Shown in pieces: positions 8,349 through 16,121 of a stretch of 64,000 nucleotides of DNA. The stretch spans positions 124,001 through 188,000 of the forward strand of contig NZ_JALPVL010000008.1 of NCBI RefSeq assembly GCF_023544465.1. Direction: 5' to 3'. The notes beneath the pieces were generated by a model. It saw only the letters and a program-made list of their open reading frames with translations. It was not told where the DNA came from and ran no database searches. Each line of letters begins with the position of its first letter. Within the stretch, counting starts at the first letter, position 1. This stretch comes from Paractinoplanes maris. Its GTDB lineage: Bacteria; Actinomycetota; Actinomycetes; Mycobacteriales; Micromonosporaceae. The position numbers were made by a program, and so were the translations under genes.

Positions 8349-9103
8349 GCGGCGCCTTCGCTCCCGCCCCCGGCCGCGCCCCCCTGCGTACGGTCGTGGC
8401 CAGCCAGATCCGCATGGAGCTCACCCTGACCGCGCGCCGCGGCGAGGCGGTGGTCCTGGCCATGGGTGTGCCGCTGCTCGTGCTGCTGGGGGCGGGCCTG
8501 ACCGAGGCGACCAACGTGCCCGGCGACGACCGGCTCGCCTTCGTGGTGCCCGGCGTGCTGGCCCTGACGGTCATGTCCACCGCGTTCACCGGGCAGGCGA
8601 TCACCACCGGCTACGAACGCAGTTACGGCGTGCTCAAGCGGCTCGGCGCCTCGCCGCTGACCCGGCCCGGCCTGCTCTTCGCGAAGACCACCGCCGTGCT
8701 CGGCCTGATCGTCCTGCAACTGATCACGCTGGCCGCGGTGGGTCTCGCGGTCGGCTGGCGGCCGCACCTCGGGTCGATCCTGCCGGCGCTCGGGGTCACC
8801 GTGCTGGCCACCGCGGCGTACTCGGGCCTGGCCCTTCTCATGGCCAGCCGGCTGCGGCCGGAGGCGACCACGGGCGCGGCCACCCTGATCTACGTGCTGA
8901 TGCTCGCGGCCGGCGGCATCATGTTCGCCGCTCCCGACCTGGGGACCTTCGGCTGGTTCCTGCTTCCGCTGGCCGCGCACGCCGAGGCCTTGCGGGAGAC
9001 CCTCTCGTACGGCGGAAGTGTGCCCACCGCGATCTGGCTCAGCCTCGGCACGTGGGCGGTCGTCTTCGTCACCGCCGCCGCCCGCACCTTCCGCTGGGAG
9101 TGA
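8345..9103 (+). CDS. ABC-2 type exporter permease (first pair)
   Basis: Integral membrane subunit, 252 residues with about six hydrophobic segments (for example AVVLAMGVPLLVLLGAGL and SILPALGVTVLATAAYSGLALLMA). The pattern MTSSTAFT-like (LTVMSTAFTGQAITTGYERSYGVLKRLGASPL) is the ABC-2 cytoplasmic loop with the conserved RxxGxxKRLGxSPL motif. Translationally coupled by ATGA to its ATPase. An 83-bp gap, the only real gap in the operon, separates it from the next ATPase and might hold an internal promoter. Substrate unknown; haem, antibiotic or lipid export are all possible for this family. Confidence 0.9.
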   Translation: MSGAFAPAPGRAPLRTVVASQIRMELTLTARRGEAVVLAMGVPLLVLLGAGLTEATNVPGDDRLAFVVPGVLALTVMSTAFTGQAITTGYERSYGVLKRLGASPLTRPGLLFAKTTAVLGLIVLQLITLAAVGLAVGWRPHLGSILPALGVTVLATAAYSGLALLMASRLRPEATTGAATLIYVLMLAAGGIMFAAPDLGTFGWFLLPLAAHAEALRETLSYGGSVPTAIWLSLGTWAVVFVTAAARTFRWE

Positions 9104-9186
9104 TCTCTGTCCACCGTTCGGTGGACAACCGCTGACGGCCACCCGGTCGTCCCGCCGGGCCCCCGCGGACCAGCACGATCGAGGGC

Positions 9187-10023
9187 ATGACAGCCATTGA
9201 GGTGCGGGGCCTGCGCAAGGCCTACCGGGGCCGGGAAGTGGTTAGCGGCATCGATCTCGACGTGGCCCGCGGCGAGGTGTTCGCGCTGCTCGGCCCGAAC
9301 GGTGCCGGCAAGACCACGACCACCGAGATCCTGGAGGGACACCGGCGGCGCGACGGCGGCGAGGTGCGGGTGCTGGGGGCCGACCCGGGCACGGCCGGCT
9401 CGGACTGGCGGGCCCGCATCGGCATCGTGCTGCAGGACGCGGACGACGCGGCCGACCTGACCGTCGGCGAGATGGTCAAGCACGTGGCCGGCTTCTACGC
9501 CGGCCCGCGCGCGCCGGCCGAGGTGCTCGCCCTGGTCGGCCTGACCGACCGCAAGGACAGCCGGATCCGGACGCTCTCCGGCGGTCAGCGCCGCCGCCTG
9601 GACGTCGCGCTCGGCATCGTCGGACGTCCCGAGCTGCTCTTCCTCGACGAGCCGACCACCGGGTTCGACCCCGAGGCGCGGCGGAACTTCTGGGATCTGA
9701 TCCGGGCGCTGGCCGGCGAGGGCACCACGATCCTGCTGACCACGCACTACCTGGAGGAGGCCGAGGCGCTGGCCGACCGGCTGGCCGTGCTGGCCGGCGG
9801 CGAGATCGTCGCCCAGGGCACCCCGGCCGCGCTCGGCGGGCGCGCGTCAGCCGGCGCCAAGGTCAGCTGGCGCGTGGACGGCGTGCTGCGCACCGAACAG
9901 GTGCCCGACCCGACCCCGCTGATCCGCGAACTGGTCGAGGCGAAGACCGACCTGAGCACGCTGACGGTCACCCGGCCCACCCTCGAGGACACCTATCTGG
10001 CCCTGATCGGAGCGCATCGATGA
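9187..10023 (+). CDS. ABC-2 type exporter ATPase (second pair)
   Basis: Second cytoplasmic ATPase, 278 residues. Walker A GPNGAGKTTT, signature LSGGQRRRLDVALG, Walker B LLFLDEPTTGFDPEA, H-loop TTHYLEEAEAL. It resembles CcmA/DrrA-type ATPases and is clearly a paralogue of the ATPase at 7425, including a similar C-terminal ending (VTRPTLEDTYLALIG versus THRRTLEDVYLALTAG). The stop overlaps the next permease as ATGA. Presumably this pair is encoded together with the two-component system that ends the operon. Substrate unknown. Confidence 0.93.
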   Translation: MTAIEVRGLRKAYRGREVVSGIDLDVARGEVFALLGPNGAGKTTTTEILEGHRRRDGGEVRVLGADPGTAGSDWRARIGIVLQDADDAADLTVGEMVKHVAGFYAGPRAPAEVLALVGLTDRKDSRIRTLSGGQRRRLDVALGIVGRPELLFLDEPTTGFDPEARRNFWDLIRALAGEGTTILLTTHYLEEAEALADRLAVLAGGEIVAQGTPAALGGRASAGAKVSWRVDGVLRTEQVPDPTPLIRELVEAKTDLSTLTVTRPTLEDTYLALIGAHR

Positions 10024-10811
10024 GCACCCTCACCCTGGGAGTCAGCCGCGGTCACGTGGAGCTGATCCAATTCTTCCGGGACCGCACGGCCCTGGTCTTC
10101 ACGTTCGCCTTCCCGGGCATGCTTCTGCTGCTCTTCGGCACGATCTTCCAGGATTCGTACGATCAGCCCGGGGTCAGTGCCAGCCACGTCTTCACGGCCA
10201 GCATGATCGCGTACGGGATCCTCGCCACCGCCTTCGTGACGATGGGCGCCGGACTGGCCATGGATCGCGAGGACGGCACCCTCAAGCGCCTGCACGGCAC
10301 GCCGATCAGCGCCACTTCGTACATCTTGGGCAAGCTTTTCCTGGTGTTGGTTCTCAGCGTCGCCGAGACGGTTGTCCTCATCGCGATCGGTGTATTCGTC
10401 TTCAGCATGTCCCTGCCGGATGCCTCGCACTGGCTGACCTTCGCCTGGGTCTTCCTGCTGTCGGTGATCGCCTGTTCGCTGCTGGGCATGGCGGTGAGCG
10501 CGATCGTCAAGCACGCTCGCACGGCCGGCGCCATTCTCAATGTGCCCGTGGTGGCGCTGCAATTCATCTCCGGCGTCTTCATCTACCCGGTGACTCAGCT
10601 GCCGTCCTGGCTCATCTCGGTGGCGTCGATCTTCCCGGTGAAATGGATGGCGCAGGGTTTCCGCTCCGTCTTCCTGCCCGACGGCATGCGCGTCAACGAG
10701 GCGGCCGGGCAATGGGAGCTGGGCCGCGTGGCCTTGGTGCTGGGCGCCTGGTGTGTGATCGCATTGGTGTTGTGTCTGGTGACGTTCCGGTGGACCCGGC
10801 CCGATCGGTGA
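10020..10811 (+). CDS. ABC-2 type exporter permease (second pair)
   Basis: Membrane subunit of 263 residues with six hydrophobic stretches. It carries the ABC-2 family loop AMDREDGTLKRLHGTPISATSYILGK and a C-terminal segment with GVFIYPVTQLPSWL and FPVKWMAQGFRSVFLPDG, as in the YadH/DrrB-like family. The start overlaps the ATPase stop as ATGA and its own stop overlaps the histidine kinase start as GTGA, so export and sensing are produced from one message. Such exporter-sensor operons often respond to cell-envelope stress or toxic compounds (family knowledge; the signal here is unknown). Confidence 0.92.
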   Translation: MSTLTLGVSRGHVELIQFFRDRTALVFTFAFPGMLLLLFGTIFQDSYDQPGVSASHVFTASMIAYGILATAFVTMGAGLAMDREDGTLKRLHGTPISATSYILGKLFLVLVLSVAETVVLIAIGVFVFSMSLPDASHWLTFAWVFLLSVIACSLLGMAVSAIVKHARTAGAILNVPVVALQFISGVFIYPVTQLPSWLISVASIFPVKWMAQGFRSVFLPDGMRVNEAAGQWELGRVALVLGAWCVIALVLCLVTFRWTRPDR

Positions 10812-11962
10812 CGGTGGCTTCGGCGCGGTCGGATCCGGCGCGATCGGATCTGTCGCGGTCGGATCTGTCGCGCAATTTCTGGTGGGACGTCTATCTGGTG
10901 GTGATCGCGGCCGCGGTGGCAGTCGTGATCTTCGCCGCGGAGGGCCCCGGCCTGGGCGCGCGACTCGTCGCGACGGGAGCGATCGCCGGCATCGTCGTGC
11001 TGCATTTCGCGGCCGGGCGGCGGGCGATCGCGCGGGACGAGGCGCGCCCGGGTCTGCTGGTGGCCATGCTGGTGCTCTTCGCCGTGGCGGTGACGCTGGT
11101 GCCCAACGCGAACTGGATGCTCTTCAGCGTCAACCCGCTGATCTTCCAGATGGTGCCGCTCCGGACGGCGGTGTTCGCGGTGGTGGCGGTGAACGCGGTG
11201 CTGCCCGTCTCGGACCTGATCCTGCGGCCGGACGCCTTCGGGCCCGACCTCGTGATCGCCCTGATCGCGGGTGCGGCCGGTATCTTTCTCGGCACCTGGA
11301 TCGTCCGGGTGGTGCAGCAGAGCCAGGAGCGGCACCGCCTGATCGGGGAGCTGGAAAGCAGCCGGGCCGAGGTCGCGCGCCTCTCCCGGGAGGCCGGGGT
11401 GACGGCCGAGCGGGCTCGGCTGGCGGGCGAGATCCACGACACGCTGGCCCAGGGCTTCACCAGCATCATCACGTTGCTGCAGGCGCCGGAACCCGATCTG
11501 GCGCTCGCGGTGCGGACCGCGCGGGAAAATCTGGCCGAGGCCCGGAGCCTGGTCGCGGCCCTCTCGCCGGCCGAGCTGACATCGGGGTCCCTGCCTTCCG
11601 CCGTACGTCGTCAGGTCGCCCGCTTCTCCGAGGAGTCCGGCGTGCCGGCCGCCCTGCGGGTCACCGGCGAGCAACGGCTGCTGCCCACGGCGATCGAGGT
11701 GGTGCTGCTTCGGGCGGCGCAGGAGGCGCTGACCAACGTCCGGCGGCACGCCCGGGCCCGGGAGGCGGCGGTTCTGCTGGCCTACACGCCGATGTCGGTG
11801 CGGCTCGTGGTGCGCGACGACGGCGGTGGATTCGTCCCCGGTGAGGCCGACGGCTACGGTCTGGCCGGCATGAGAGCGCGGGTGCAACAGGTGCGGGGAG
11901 ACGTGACGGTGCGCAGCGACCCCGAAACCGGCACGACCGTCGAGGTGGAGGTGCTCGCGTGA
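10808..11962 (+). CDS. NarL-type sensor histidine kinase
   Basis: Membrane sensor kinase of about 384 residues. I take the GTG at 10808 because it overlaps the permease stop as GTGA; the longer frame upstream only shadows the permease. The N-terminus has a short repeat (ARSDPARSDLSRSDLSRN, from a 15-bp DNA repeat), then about five membrane segments, then a HisKA_3 dimerisation domain with the phosphorylated His in LAGEIHDTLAQGFTS. The ATPase domain follows (AQEALTNVRRHA, DDGGGFVPG, GYGLAGMRARV). It phosphorylates the response regulator encoded next. No large extracellular sensor domain is visible, so it probably senses within the membrane or through the transporter. Confidence 0.92.
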   Translation: MTVASARSDPARSDLSRSDLSRNFWWDVYLVVIAAAVAVVIFAAEGPGLGARLVATGAIAGIVVLHFAAGRRAIARDEARPGLLVAMLVLFAVAVTLVPNANWMLFSVNPLIFQMVPLRTAVFAVVAVNAVLPVSDLILRPDAFGPDLVIALIAGAAGIFLGTWIVRVVQQSQERHRLIGELESSRAEVARLSREAGVTAERARLAGEIHDTLAQGFTSIITLLQAPEPDLALAVRTARENLAEARSLVAALSPAELTSGSLPSAVRRQVARFSEESGVPAALRVTGEQRLLPTAIEVVLLRAAQEALTNVRRHARAREAAVLLAYTPMSVRLVVRDDGGGFVPGEADGYGLAGMRARVQQVRGDVTVRSDPETGTTVEVEVLA

Positions 11963-12576
11963 TCACGATCCTGCTGGTCGACGACCATCCGGTGGTGCGG
12001 CACGGGCTGCGCGGCATGCTCGACGCCGAACCGGACCTGACCGTGGTGGGCGAGGCGTCCTCGGGCGAACAGGGGGTCGCGCTCGCCCTCGCCCTGCGCC
12101 CCGACGTGGTGCTGATGGACCTGCGGATGCCGGGCGGCGACGGGGTGTCGGCCACCGAACGCCTCACCGCGGTGACCCCGGCGGTCCGGGTGCTGATCCT
12201 GACGACGTACGAGTCCGACCGCGACATCCTGCGGGCGATCGAGGCGGGGGCCGGCGGCTACCTGCTCAAGGACGCCTCACCGTCGGAACTGGCCGACGCG
12301 GTGCGGGCCGCCGCCCGGGGCGAGACGGTGCTGGCGCCCAGCGTGGCCTCGACCCTCATGCGGCAGGTGCGCCAACCCGCGCGCCCGTCCCTGTCGGCGC
12401 GCGAGGCCGAGGTGCTGCGGCTGGTCGCGCGCGGCCTGACCAACGCCGACATCGGCAAGGAGCTCTTCATCAGCGAGGCGACCGTGAAGACCCACCTGCT
12501 GCGCGCCTTCAACAAGCTCGACGTGGCCGACCGGACCGCCGCCGTGACCACCGCGATGCAGCACGGCTTGCTTTAG
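11959..12576 (+). CDS. LuxR/NarL-type response regulator
   Basis: Two-domain regulator of 205 residues. The receiver domain begins ITILLVDDHPVVRHGLRGML, with the phospho-acceptor Asp in DVVLMDLRMPGGDG and the conserved Lys in YLLKDASPSEL. The C-terminal LuxR helix-turn-helix reads LSAREAEVLRLVARGLTNADIGKELFISEATVKTHLLRAF. It starts at a GTG overlapping the kinase stop (GTGA). It probably controls its own exporter operon, the usual arrangement; no operator could be identified by eye. Confidence 0.94.
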   Translation: MITILLVDDHPVVRHGLRGMLDAEPDLTVVGEASSGEQGVALALALRPDVVLMDLRMPGGDGVSATERLTAVTPAVRVLILTTYESDRDILRAIEAGAGGYLLKDASPSELADAVRAAARGETVLAPSVASTLMRQVRQPARPSLSAREAEVLRLVARGLTNADIGKELFISEATVKTHLLRAFNKLDVADRTAAVTTAMQHGLL

Positions 12577-12710
12577 CTTCCCTTGCGTCGGCTCCCCCTG
12601 CGTCGGCTTCACAGGAACCGCCAAGGTCGCGCATAGGTCTACGCGAGGCGGAACGCGCACCGTTGCTGAGGTGTCACCAGGAAGGGGACACCGACGAACG
12701 GAGGCGGATC

Positions 12711-12965
12711 ATGGAACGAGAGACCGGCCGGCGACGGGCGGCACTGCTCACCGGCGTCCTGGTGGCGGCGAGCGCGGTAGGGACCGCGGCTGTGGCCGCC
12801 GCCGCGTACGCATCTTCAGCGCCAACCACGACGACGACCACCGATGAGTCCGCGACCTCTGATTCGTCGTCCTCGACCACTACCGGGGACTATCCGTCGC
12901 TCTCCGACGACAGCAGCGACAGCGGTACCAGCGGTGGCGGCCAGGCGACTTCGGGAGGTTCCTGA
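12711..12965 (+). CDS. Small exported Ser/Thr-rich protein
   Basis: 84 residues. A basic N-terminus (MERETGRRRA) precedes a hydrophobic segment (ALLTGVLVAASAVGTAAVAAAAYA) that can act as a signal peptide or anchor. The rest is a low-complexity run of Thr, Ser, Asp and Gly. GGAGG lies 6 bases before the ATG, which fixes the start. It directly precedes the ApbE gene by one base and so opens the electron-transfer cluster. It has no cysteines and no FMN-binding domain, and I see no Ser/Thr in the DxxSGAT context that ApbE enzymes modify. Function unknown. Confidence 0.75.
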   Translation: MERETGRRRAALLTGVLVAASAVGTAAVAAAAYASSAPTTTTTTDESATSDSSSSTTTGDYPSLSDDSSDSGTSGGGQATSGGS

Positions 12966-12966
12966 G

Positions 12967-13923
12967 ATGCCGCTCGTCGAGACCCTGCCGGTGGGAGCTG
13001 ACACCGCCCAATGGGACGTGTGGGGAACGACGGCTCGGGTCGTCGTGACCTCGCCGGACAAGTGCGACGAAGCAGCCGCGATTGTCCGGGCCGGACTGGC
13101 GGCGGTCGACCAGGCGTGCAGCCGGTTCCGCGCCGACTGCGAGTTGCGCGCGGCCTGCCGTTCCGGACGCCCGGTGACGGTCAGCCCGCTGCTCGCCGAG
13201 CTGGTCGAGGCCGCGTTGACGGCGGCCCGGGAGACCGGCGGTGACGTCGACCCGACCGTGGGCGCGGCGATGTGCGGGCTCGGCTACGACCGGGACTTCG
13301 CCGAACTGACCGGCCGCCCGGTGGCGCCGGCCGTCCGCGTCTTCGACTCGCCCGGCTGGCGGTCGGTGCGACTGCGTGACCGCGAGCTGACCGTGCCCGA
13401 CGGCGTGCTCCTGGACCTGGGCGCCACCGCCAAGGCGGTAGCCGCTGACCGAGCCGCCGCGCGCGTGTTCGCTGAGCTGGATGTCGGCGTGCTGGTCGCG
13501 CTGGGCGGCGACCTCGCGACCGCCGGTCCCGCTCCCGAGGGCGGCTGGCGAGTGCTGGTCCAGGACCGTCCGGGAGACCCTTCCTGCACCGTACGGCTCC
13601 CGGCCGGCGCCGCTCTGGCCACCTCCAGCACAGCGTCGCGCACGTGGGGCCGCCCCGGCGAGCTGCTGCACCACATCGTCGACCCCCGCACCGGCCGTCC
13701 GGCCGCTCCCGTCTGGCGCACGGTGTCAGTCGCCGCTCATTCGTGCCTGCGCGCCAACACGCTGAGCACCGCCGCCATGGTCCGCGGTGAGCGCGCTCCG
13801 GCCCTGCTCGGCCGCGCACCGTCGCGGTTGGTCACACCGTCGCTCGACGTGCTGCGCCTCGGCGGGTGGCCGTCTCCCGTTGCTCCTTTCGCGAGGCATT
13901 CTTCGCAGGTGCGGCATGGCTGA
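12967..13923 (+). CDS. apbE: FAD:protein FMN transferase (ApbE)
   Basis: Transfers FMN from FAD to a Thr/Ser of a target flavoprotein, normally outside the membrane. About 318 residues. Visible family signatures are DVDPTVG, LDLGATAKAVAADRA, a GGD segment (VALGGDLATAGP), a TSSTASRTWG segment and HHIVDPRTGRPA, plus a late HSCLRANTLSTAAMV stretch. No signal peptide or lipobox is visible, so it may work in the cytoplasm or be an actinobacterial short type. I start at 12967 (GGAGG 8 bases upstream); the frame is open further upstream but that part overlaps the small exported protein. The 3' end overlaps the next gene by 8 bases. Confidence 0.92.
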   Translation: MPLVETLPVGADTAQWDVWGTTARVVVTSPDKCDEAAAIVRAGLAAVDQACSRFRADCELRAACRSGRPVTVSPLLAELVEAALTAARETGGDVDPTVGAAMCGLGYDRDFAELTGRPVAPAVRVFDSPGWRSVRLRDRELTVPDGVLLDLGATAKAVAADRAAARVFAELDVGVLVALGGDLATAGPAPEGGWRVLVQDRPGDPSCTVRLPAGAALATSSTASRTWGRPGELLHHIVDPRTGRPAAPVWRTVSVAAHSCLRANTLSTAAMVRGERAPALLGRAPSRLVTPSLDVLRLGGWPSPVAPFARHSSQVRHG

Positions 13924-14614
13924 TGCGCTCTGGTACTTCGCCCGCGGCAGCGGGGTGATCTCGCTGGTGCTGTTGACCGTGGTGGTCGCGCTGGGCATCG
14001 GGGCCCGCAGCGGCCGGACGGCGTTCGGGCTGCCCCGCTTCGCGGTGAACCTGCTGCACCGCAACGCGGCCCTGCTCGCAGTCGTGTTCCTGGTCGGGCA
14101 CGTGGTCGGCCTGCTCTTCGACCCGTACGCCCAACTGCGCGTCTTCGACCTGGTGGTGCCGTTCGCAGGCAACTACCGCCCGGTCTGGCAGGGCTTCGGC
14201 ACGCTGGCGTTCGACCTCGTGATCGCGATCGTGGTCACCAGCCTCCTGCGGCACCGCCTGGGCGCCCGCACCTGGCGGGCCGTGCACTGGCTGGCGTACC
14301 TCTGCTGGCCGATCGCGCTGCTGCACGGCCTCGGCACCGGCACGGACAACGGCACGGCCTGGCTCTGGTCGATCGCCGCCCTCTGCGCCGCCACCGTCCT
14401 GGCCGCCGTCGCCTGGCGCCTCACCCCGTCCTTCACCCGATATCCCCACCGCGCCGACCGCCAGGTCAACTCCCGGCTGCTCCCCGCCGTAGCGCCGACG
14501 TCAGGCAGCACACCGACACCCGCCGGCGCCCCGTCGCCCCATGCCGGCACGTCACCCCATACCGGCAGCCCTACCCCAGCGGGCATGCCCGGCGTCCCTG
14601 AGGAGGCACGATGA
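13916..14614 (+). CDS. Ferric-reductase-like (haem-binding) transmembrane protein
   Basis: Membrane protein of 232 residues with about six hydrophobic segments and four membrane-located histidines in two pairs: His48 (NLLHRNA), His62 (LVGHVVG), His124 (AVHWLAY) and His137 (LLHGLG). This arrangement is that of ferric-reductase-like or MsrQ-like proteins that carry two haems across the membrane (family knowledge). The C-terminal 45 residues are a Pro/Thr/Gly-rich tail of unknown role, predicted to be disordered. It overlaps apbE upstream and, by ATGA, the NuoF-like gene downstream, so the four genes are co-expressed. Confidence 0.85.
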   Translation: MADALWYFARGSGVISLVLLTVVVALGIGARSGRTAFGLPRFAVNLLHRNAALLAVVFLVGHVVGLLFDPYAQLRVFDLVVPFAGNYRPVWQGFGTLAFDLVIAIVVTSLLRHRLGARTWRAVHWLAYLCWPIALLHGLGTGTDNGTAWLWSIAALCAATVLAAVAWRLTPSFTRYPHRADRQVNSRLLPAVAPTSGSTPTPAGAPSPHAGTSPHTGSPTPAGMPGVPEEAR

Positions 14615-15834
14615 CCAGCGTCGTGGAGGCGCCGCCCGGCAGCCGGGTGCAGCTTCGGCTGCTGGCCGGCACGCACGATGGGCGGCTCGACAGTCACCTC
14701 GCCCAGCATGGACGCCTTCCGGTGCTGGACGCCGCCCAGGTGATCGGCCTGGCCCGGGATGCGGGGCTCACCGGCCGGGGCGGCGCCGGGTTCCCGGTGT
14801 GGCGCAAGCTCAGCGCCGTCGCGGCGGCCGGTCGCCCGCCGGTGGTGATCGCGAACGGGGCGGAAGGCGAACCGGCCAGCGGTAAGGATCGTGCGCTTCT
14901 GACGTACGCGCCGAATCTGGTCCTCGACGGTCTGCAACTGGCGGCCCTGGGCGCGCAGAGCGCAGTCCTGTATGTGCCGGCGGCAGCTCACCGGCCCCTC
15001 CAGACTCTGATCGACGCTCGTCGCCGGGCCGGGCTCGACCGGGTGCCGGTTCGGCTGGTCGCGGCGCCGGATGCGTTCGTGGCGGGGGAGGAGACGGCGG
15101 CTGCGGCCGCGGTGGCGGGCCGGGGTGCGGTGCCGGCCGACAAACTGGTGCGGATCACCGAGTCGGGACCGGGCGGTTCGCCGACGCTGGTGCAGAACGT
15201 CGAGACGCTTGCCCACCTGGCCATGATCGCCCGGTACGGGCCGGGGTGGTTCCGCGCCGCGGGCACGGCCGATGAGCCGGGCACGTTCCTGGCCACGATC
15301 AGTGGCGCGGTCGCCTCACCGGGTGTGGTCGAGGCCGGCTACGGCGTGGCGCTGGGTGACCTGATTTCGGCTGCGGGCGGTGCCACCTCTGCGCTGAGCG
15401 CGGTGCTGGTGGGGGGATATCACGGCGGATGGGTGCCGGCGGCGGCCGCGCTGCCGGTCAGCCGGGCGGCCCTCACCGCGTACGGGGCAAGCCCGGGCGC
15501 CGGTGTGATCGTCGCTCTGCCCCGGCACGCCTGCGGGTTGATGGAGACGGCGCGGATCGCGGGATATCTGGCGGATCAGGCGGCCGGCCAATGTGGACCG
15601 TGCGTGAACGGCTTGCCGCGTCTCGCGAGCACACTCACCGATCTCGCGCACCGCCGGGCCCGTCCCGGACTGCCCGCCGAGGTCGACCGGCTCGCGCGCC
15701 TGGTGACCGGCCGGGGCGCCTGTCGTCACCCGGACGGCACCGCCCGGCTCATTCTGAGCGCGATGCACGCTTTCGAACCGGACGTCGCCGCTCATCTCGC
15801 GGGCCGCTGCCTGGCTGCCGGGGCGAGCCGATGA
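14611..15834 (+). CDS. NuoF/RnfC-like flavo-iron-sulfur NADH-oxidising subunit
   Basis: 407 residues. It contains the FMN/NAD-binding signatures of the 51-kDa NADH dehydrogenase family: GLTGRGGAGFPVWRKL, NGAEGEPASGKDRALL and ETLAHLAMIARYGPGWF. An SLBB-like segment follows (GVVEAGYGVALGDLI) and then a C-terminal Fe-S region with CGPCVNG and a distant GACRHPDG. An extra Cys lies at RHACGLME. The Cys spacing (C-x2-C) differs from the CxxCxxC of NuoF, so the cluster may be bound differently. It is coupled by ATGA to the membrane protein upstream. Probable role: take electrons from NAD(P)H and pass them to the ferredoxin or the haem membrane protein (inference). Confidence 0.85.
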   Translation: MTSVVEAPPGSRVQLRLLAGTHDGRLDSHLAQHGRLPVLDAAQVIGLARDAGLTGRGGAGFPVWRKLSAVAAAGRPPVVIANGAEGEPASGKDRALLTYAPNLVLDGLQLAALGAQSAVLYVPAAAHRPLQTLIDARRRAGLDRVPVRLVAAPDAFVAGEETAAAAAVAGRGAVPADKLVRITESGPGGSPTLVQNVETLAHLAMIARYGPGWFRAAGTADEPGTFLATISGAVASPGVVEAGYGVALGDLISAAGGATSALSAVLVGGYHGGWVPAAAALPVSRAALTAYGASPGAGVIVALPRHACGLMETARIAGYLADQAAGQCGPCVNGLPRLASTLTDLAHRRARPGLPAEVDRLARLVTGRGACRHPDGTARLILSAMHAFEPDVAAHLAGRCLAAGASR

Positions 15835-15893
15835 AACGCGGAGATGCGGGTCTGAGCCCAGCAGGTGCGGCAGTGAATCAGGGAGGGGGCGTT

Positions 15894-16121
15894 GTGAGCC
15901 GGTTGCATGTCGACTGGACCGCGTGTGACGGGCGGGGGCTCTGTGCGGAGCTGCTGCCGGAGTTGCTGGCCGAGGACGACTGGGGCTATCCGGTGCCGAA
16001 GGGCGACCTGACGGTGCCGCCGGCCCTGGAGCCGGCGGCACGTCAAGCGGTGGACCGATGCCCGGCCCTGGCGTTGCGTCTGACCGCGGTCAGCGCAGAG
16101 CGAGCGCCCGCTTCATCGTGA
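15894..16121 (+). CDS. Small 3Fe-4S-type ferredoxin
   Basis: 75 residues. Cysteines at 11, 17 and 56 (TACDGRGLC, then RCPAL) give C-x5-C-x38-C-P, the pattern of single-cluster actinobacterial ferredoxins with three ligands, suggesting a 3Fe-4S centre. I prefer the GTG at 15894, which has GGGAGG about 8 bases upstream; an ATG at 15831 that overlaps the previous stop (ATGA) would add 21 unremarkable residues. It is the last gene of the electron-transfer cluster and the probable electron carrier. Its 3' end overlaps the convergent alkaline phosphatase gene by 32 bases. Confidence 0.85.
   Translation: MSRLHVDWTACDGRGLCAELLPELLAEDDWGYPVPKGDLTVPPALEPAARQAVDRCPALALRLTAVSAERAPASS

Noticed and set aside
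10643..10807. Upstream extension of the histidine kinase
   Set aside because: This part is only the shifted frame of the permease; the GTG overlapping the permease stop is the better start.
15429..15830. Upstream extension of the ferredoxin frame
   Set aside because: Shadow of the NuoF-like gene; the ferredoxin itself has its own SD before the GTG at 15894.
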